NCBI RefSeq assembly: GCF_000744935.1 | Contig: NZ_JQMW01000013.1 | Span: forward strand, 581,291 to 645,290 | DNA length: 64,000 bases | Reading direction: 5' to 3' | DNA from: Clostridium sp. KNHs214 | Lineage (GTDB): Bacteria > Bacillota > Clostridia > Clostridiales > Clostridiaceae | In this document: positions 62,406 through 64,000 of the stretch, piece by piece | How the letters are laid out: every line of letters begins with the position of its first letter | Position numbering within the stretch: position 1 is the first letter of the stretch | Position numbers and translations under genes: made by a program | Notes under the pieces: model-generated | Database searches by the model: none | Told to the model about the DNA's origin: nothing | What the model saw: only the letters and a program-made list of their open reading frames with translations

Positions 62406-62954
62406 CTACTTAACCATCCCCGTGAATTCGTCCTTTAATATGCCCATCAAAACATAGTCCGTATATTTACCATCTACATAAAAACTATTTCTCCTTCTAC
62501 CTTCTTCTTTAAAACCACATTTTGAGTAGCATCTATATGCCCTTTTGTTAAAATCATGAAGCCAAAAGTTCTATTCTATTTAAATTAAGTTATTAAAAGA
62601 ATAATCCAAGAGAAGCCTTATAGCTTCCTCACCATATCCCTTTCCTAGATTAGCTTCTTGACCTAATACAATTCCCAATAAACCAACTCTATTTTTCCAG
62701 TCTATTGTTAAAAGATCTATTTGTCCTAAATATTCTTCTGTATCTTTATTGGCAATTATAAAATTTTTTCCTTTAGTTTTTCCTTCCAATATTGAGTCTA
62801 AAAAATTCTCCGTTTCATTCAATGTATGTGGATATAAAAATATGTCTGATAAATACTTAGTAATATTGGGATTATTCACCCATTTTCTAATGTAAATTAA
62901 ATCTTCTTTTTTGTACTCTCTCAGCATAATTCTTTTTCCTAATATTCTCCCCAT
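62406..62954 (-). pseudogene. GNAT acetyltransferase, RimJ/RimL type, doubly frameshifted
   Basis: ATG 62954 has AGGAGGAATAGCT upstream. The first part reads GKRIMLREYKKEDLIYIRKW ... GQEANLGKGYGEEAIRLLL ... SFNNL; then about eight codons lie in another frame (NLNRIELL); then the first frame resumes as HDFNKRAYRCYSKCGFKEEG and continues to DEFTGMVK. One missing A and one extra G about 25 bases apart explain it. The tail overlaps a GGGGATGGTTAAGTAG family D motif. Confidence 0.85.
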
Positions 62955-63099
62955 AGCTATTCCTCCTTGTATAATAATGATGTAGTCATTAAGACTACTC
63001 ATCTCAATTTAATTGTTTCTATAATAGATAACAGAAGAAGGATTTCTTCCTTCATCAGATGTTATCTTAGTTAATTATCATGCTTGACGGTTCCTATAT

Positions 63100-63327
63100 A
63101 GACTCCAGACTTTTCATAAAGTATAATCTTCAAGGATAGGACAAATAATGTTTTCCTCCTTGGGAAGTCAGTATCTGCTGACTCATACCCGTGATTTAGT
63201 CAATTAGTCCATTCAATGAGGTTTTATGATTCGGCTGGTTGGGAGCCTCAGGCTATACCTGTATAACTCGCAAGGTTGTGTACTCATTAGATGGAAATGG
63301 ATTCCTATCGGAAAGGAGCTTTTGCTC
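63100..63327 (+). ncRNA. Candidate bridge RNA region of the IS110 element
   Basis: Non-coding leader between the element start and the transposase ATG. Local stems include AGTCAG/CTGACT near 63166-63183 and GGCTGG...GCCTCAGGC near 63235-63255. IS110 recombinases are known to use an RNA encoded in the left non-coding end to specify target and donor DNA. The location fits; the loops that would match target and donor have not been assigned. Confidence 0.45.
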
Positions 63328-64000
63328 ATGTCAAACATTTTATTTAAAAATTTATTTATCTCGGTCGGTATTGATGTTGGTGCAGATTTCAGTTGGATGT
63401 CTATCGCACTTCCTAACCAGGCCTTTGTTGGAAAGCCTTTTAAAATACTACATTCAAACATTGATTCCCTTGAACTCGCTGTTTCTAAAATAAAAGAAGC
63501 AGAAGAGTTGTATTCTTTGGAAAGTCGCATTTTCCTAGAATCCACGGGAATTTATCATTACCCACTCTTCTGCTATCTTCGTGATACTGGATTTAATGTT
63601 AACCTAATTAATCCTATCATCACTAAGAATAGCACAACATTAACATTAGAAAAGTGCATAATGACAGATTTGATTCAAAAAAAGCTGCCTTAATAGGCTT
63701 AAAGCCAGATTTAAAAGTATCTCTTATGCCATCAGATCTTGCTCTTGATTTAAGAAATCTTTCAAGAGAGTATTATGATTTGATGGACAACCGTTCTGCT
63801 TATGTGAACAAAACTTCAAAGTGAACTTCGGATGGTATTTCCAGAATACCTTAAAATTTTTTCAAAAATAACTACTAATACATCATTAACCTTATTAGAA
63901 AATACACATCTCCAGATGCATTTTTAAATGCTTCCAAAGAAGAGATTATTGATTCTATAAGATCTACAGCTCGTTTTGGCTTACAATATGCTAATAATAA
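63328..64000 (+). pseudogene. IS110-family transposase, frameshifted, C-terminal part outside window
   Basis: ATG 63328 (GAAAGGAGC upstream) begins MSNILFKNLFISVGIDVGAD. GIDVGADFSW, IFLESTGIYHYPLFCYLRDT and HNDRFDSKKAALIGLKPDLK carry the DEDD/RuvC-like acidic residues. Three single-base shifts break the frame: near 63636 (an A missing in AGCACAACATT), near 63811 (an A extra in GTGAACAAAACTT) and near 63896 (an A missing in CTTATTAGAAAATAC). Joining the frames gives continuous IS110 sequence to the edge (SDLALDLRNLSREYYDLMDN ... STARFGLQYANN). Confidence 0.85.

Larger units (their letters stand above)
63060..64000 (+). mobile_element. IS110-family insertion sequence, left part
   Basis: The transposase reading frame on the plus strand (63328 onward) continues past the right edge. 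The upstream ~270 bases are non-coding and structured, as in IS110 elements whose left end carries the bridge RNA. The exact left boundary is not visible because IS110 elements lack inverted repeats; a shift in sequence character near 63060 is my estimate. Confidence 0.75.

Noticed and set aside
27724..63002. Chromosomal integron cassette array
   Set aside because: Gene sizes and shared orientation fit, but there is no integrase, spacing is irregular, most genes have their own promoters and no attC-type sites recur between genes.

Overview
The window is AT-rich, with strong GGAGG/GGGGG ribosome binding sites, very short intergenic spacers inside operons and a gene set typical of low-GC clostridia. 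It most resembles Clostridium cluster I (C. botulinum group I / C. sporogenes-like). That assignment is inferred from gene types and base composition, not from a database match. No tRNA, rRNA or CRISPR array was seen.

Layout. 1-1.1 kb: the 5' part of a membrane-anchored GGDEF protein leaving the left edge. 1.2-2.3 kb: a composite long-hairpin repeat. 2.3-6.6 kb: a putative amidase-domain protein and a full-length pyruvate carboxylase (pyc). 6.8-11.6 kb: a giant sortase-type cell-wall S8 protease. 12.4-13.7 kb: rsgA behind a short leader ORF and an intrinsic terminator. 14-16 kb: an ECF sigma factor with its DUF4179 anti-sigma partner. 16.9-18.7 kb: an MFS efflux-type transporter with a terminator in its leader, and a 52-aa ORF. 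19.1-19.3 kb: an orphan promoter-terminator unit, a probable small RNA. 19.8-23.4 kb: a response regulator / histidine kinase / lipoprotein operon. 23.6-27.6 kb: cobQ, an exported TPR protein and a patatin phospholipase.

From about 27.7 kb to 63 kb almost every gene is on the minus strand. The region is a hoard of small accessory genes: eleven intact GNAT acetyltransferase genes (one a double GNAT) plus a broken one and a remnant, two S51 peptidase-like proteins, an aminoglycoside 6-adenylyltransferase-like protein, ASCH, VOC, DUF3781, DUF3784, DUF5412, MazG, MTA/SAH nucleosidase, CPBP and M50 membrane proteases, a Uma2 nuclease and an AAA-like/PD-(D/E)XK protein. Between them lie clear gene fragments (C-N hydrolase, P-loop kinase, methyltransferase, 2H phosphoesterase, GNAT tail). 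A LytTR regulator ahead of a LiaF-like gene carries two in-frame TAA codons. At 40.8-41.2 kb is a compact type I toxin-antitoxin-like locus with a holin-like toxin peptide, a hairpin hiding its Shine-Dalgarno and an antisense promoter.

The last 4 kb hold four consecutive genes (GNAT, S66 carboxypeptidase, nucleoside phosphorylase, IS110 transposase) each broken by single-base indels, mostly in short homopolymers. This is either decay or sequencing error. The IS110 element enters from the right edge with its non-coding left end, the part that encodes the bridge RNA in characterised IS110 elements.

At least three families of long-hairpin, transposase-free repeats (A, B, C) are scattered through the window. 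They sit strikingly often at or over the stop codon of the upstream gene. A fourth motif family (GGGGACGGTTAA and variants) resembles REP/RAYT-type palindromes.
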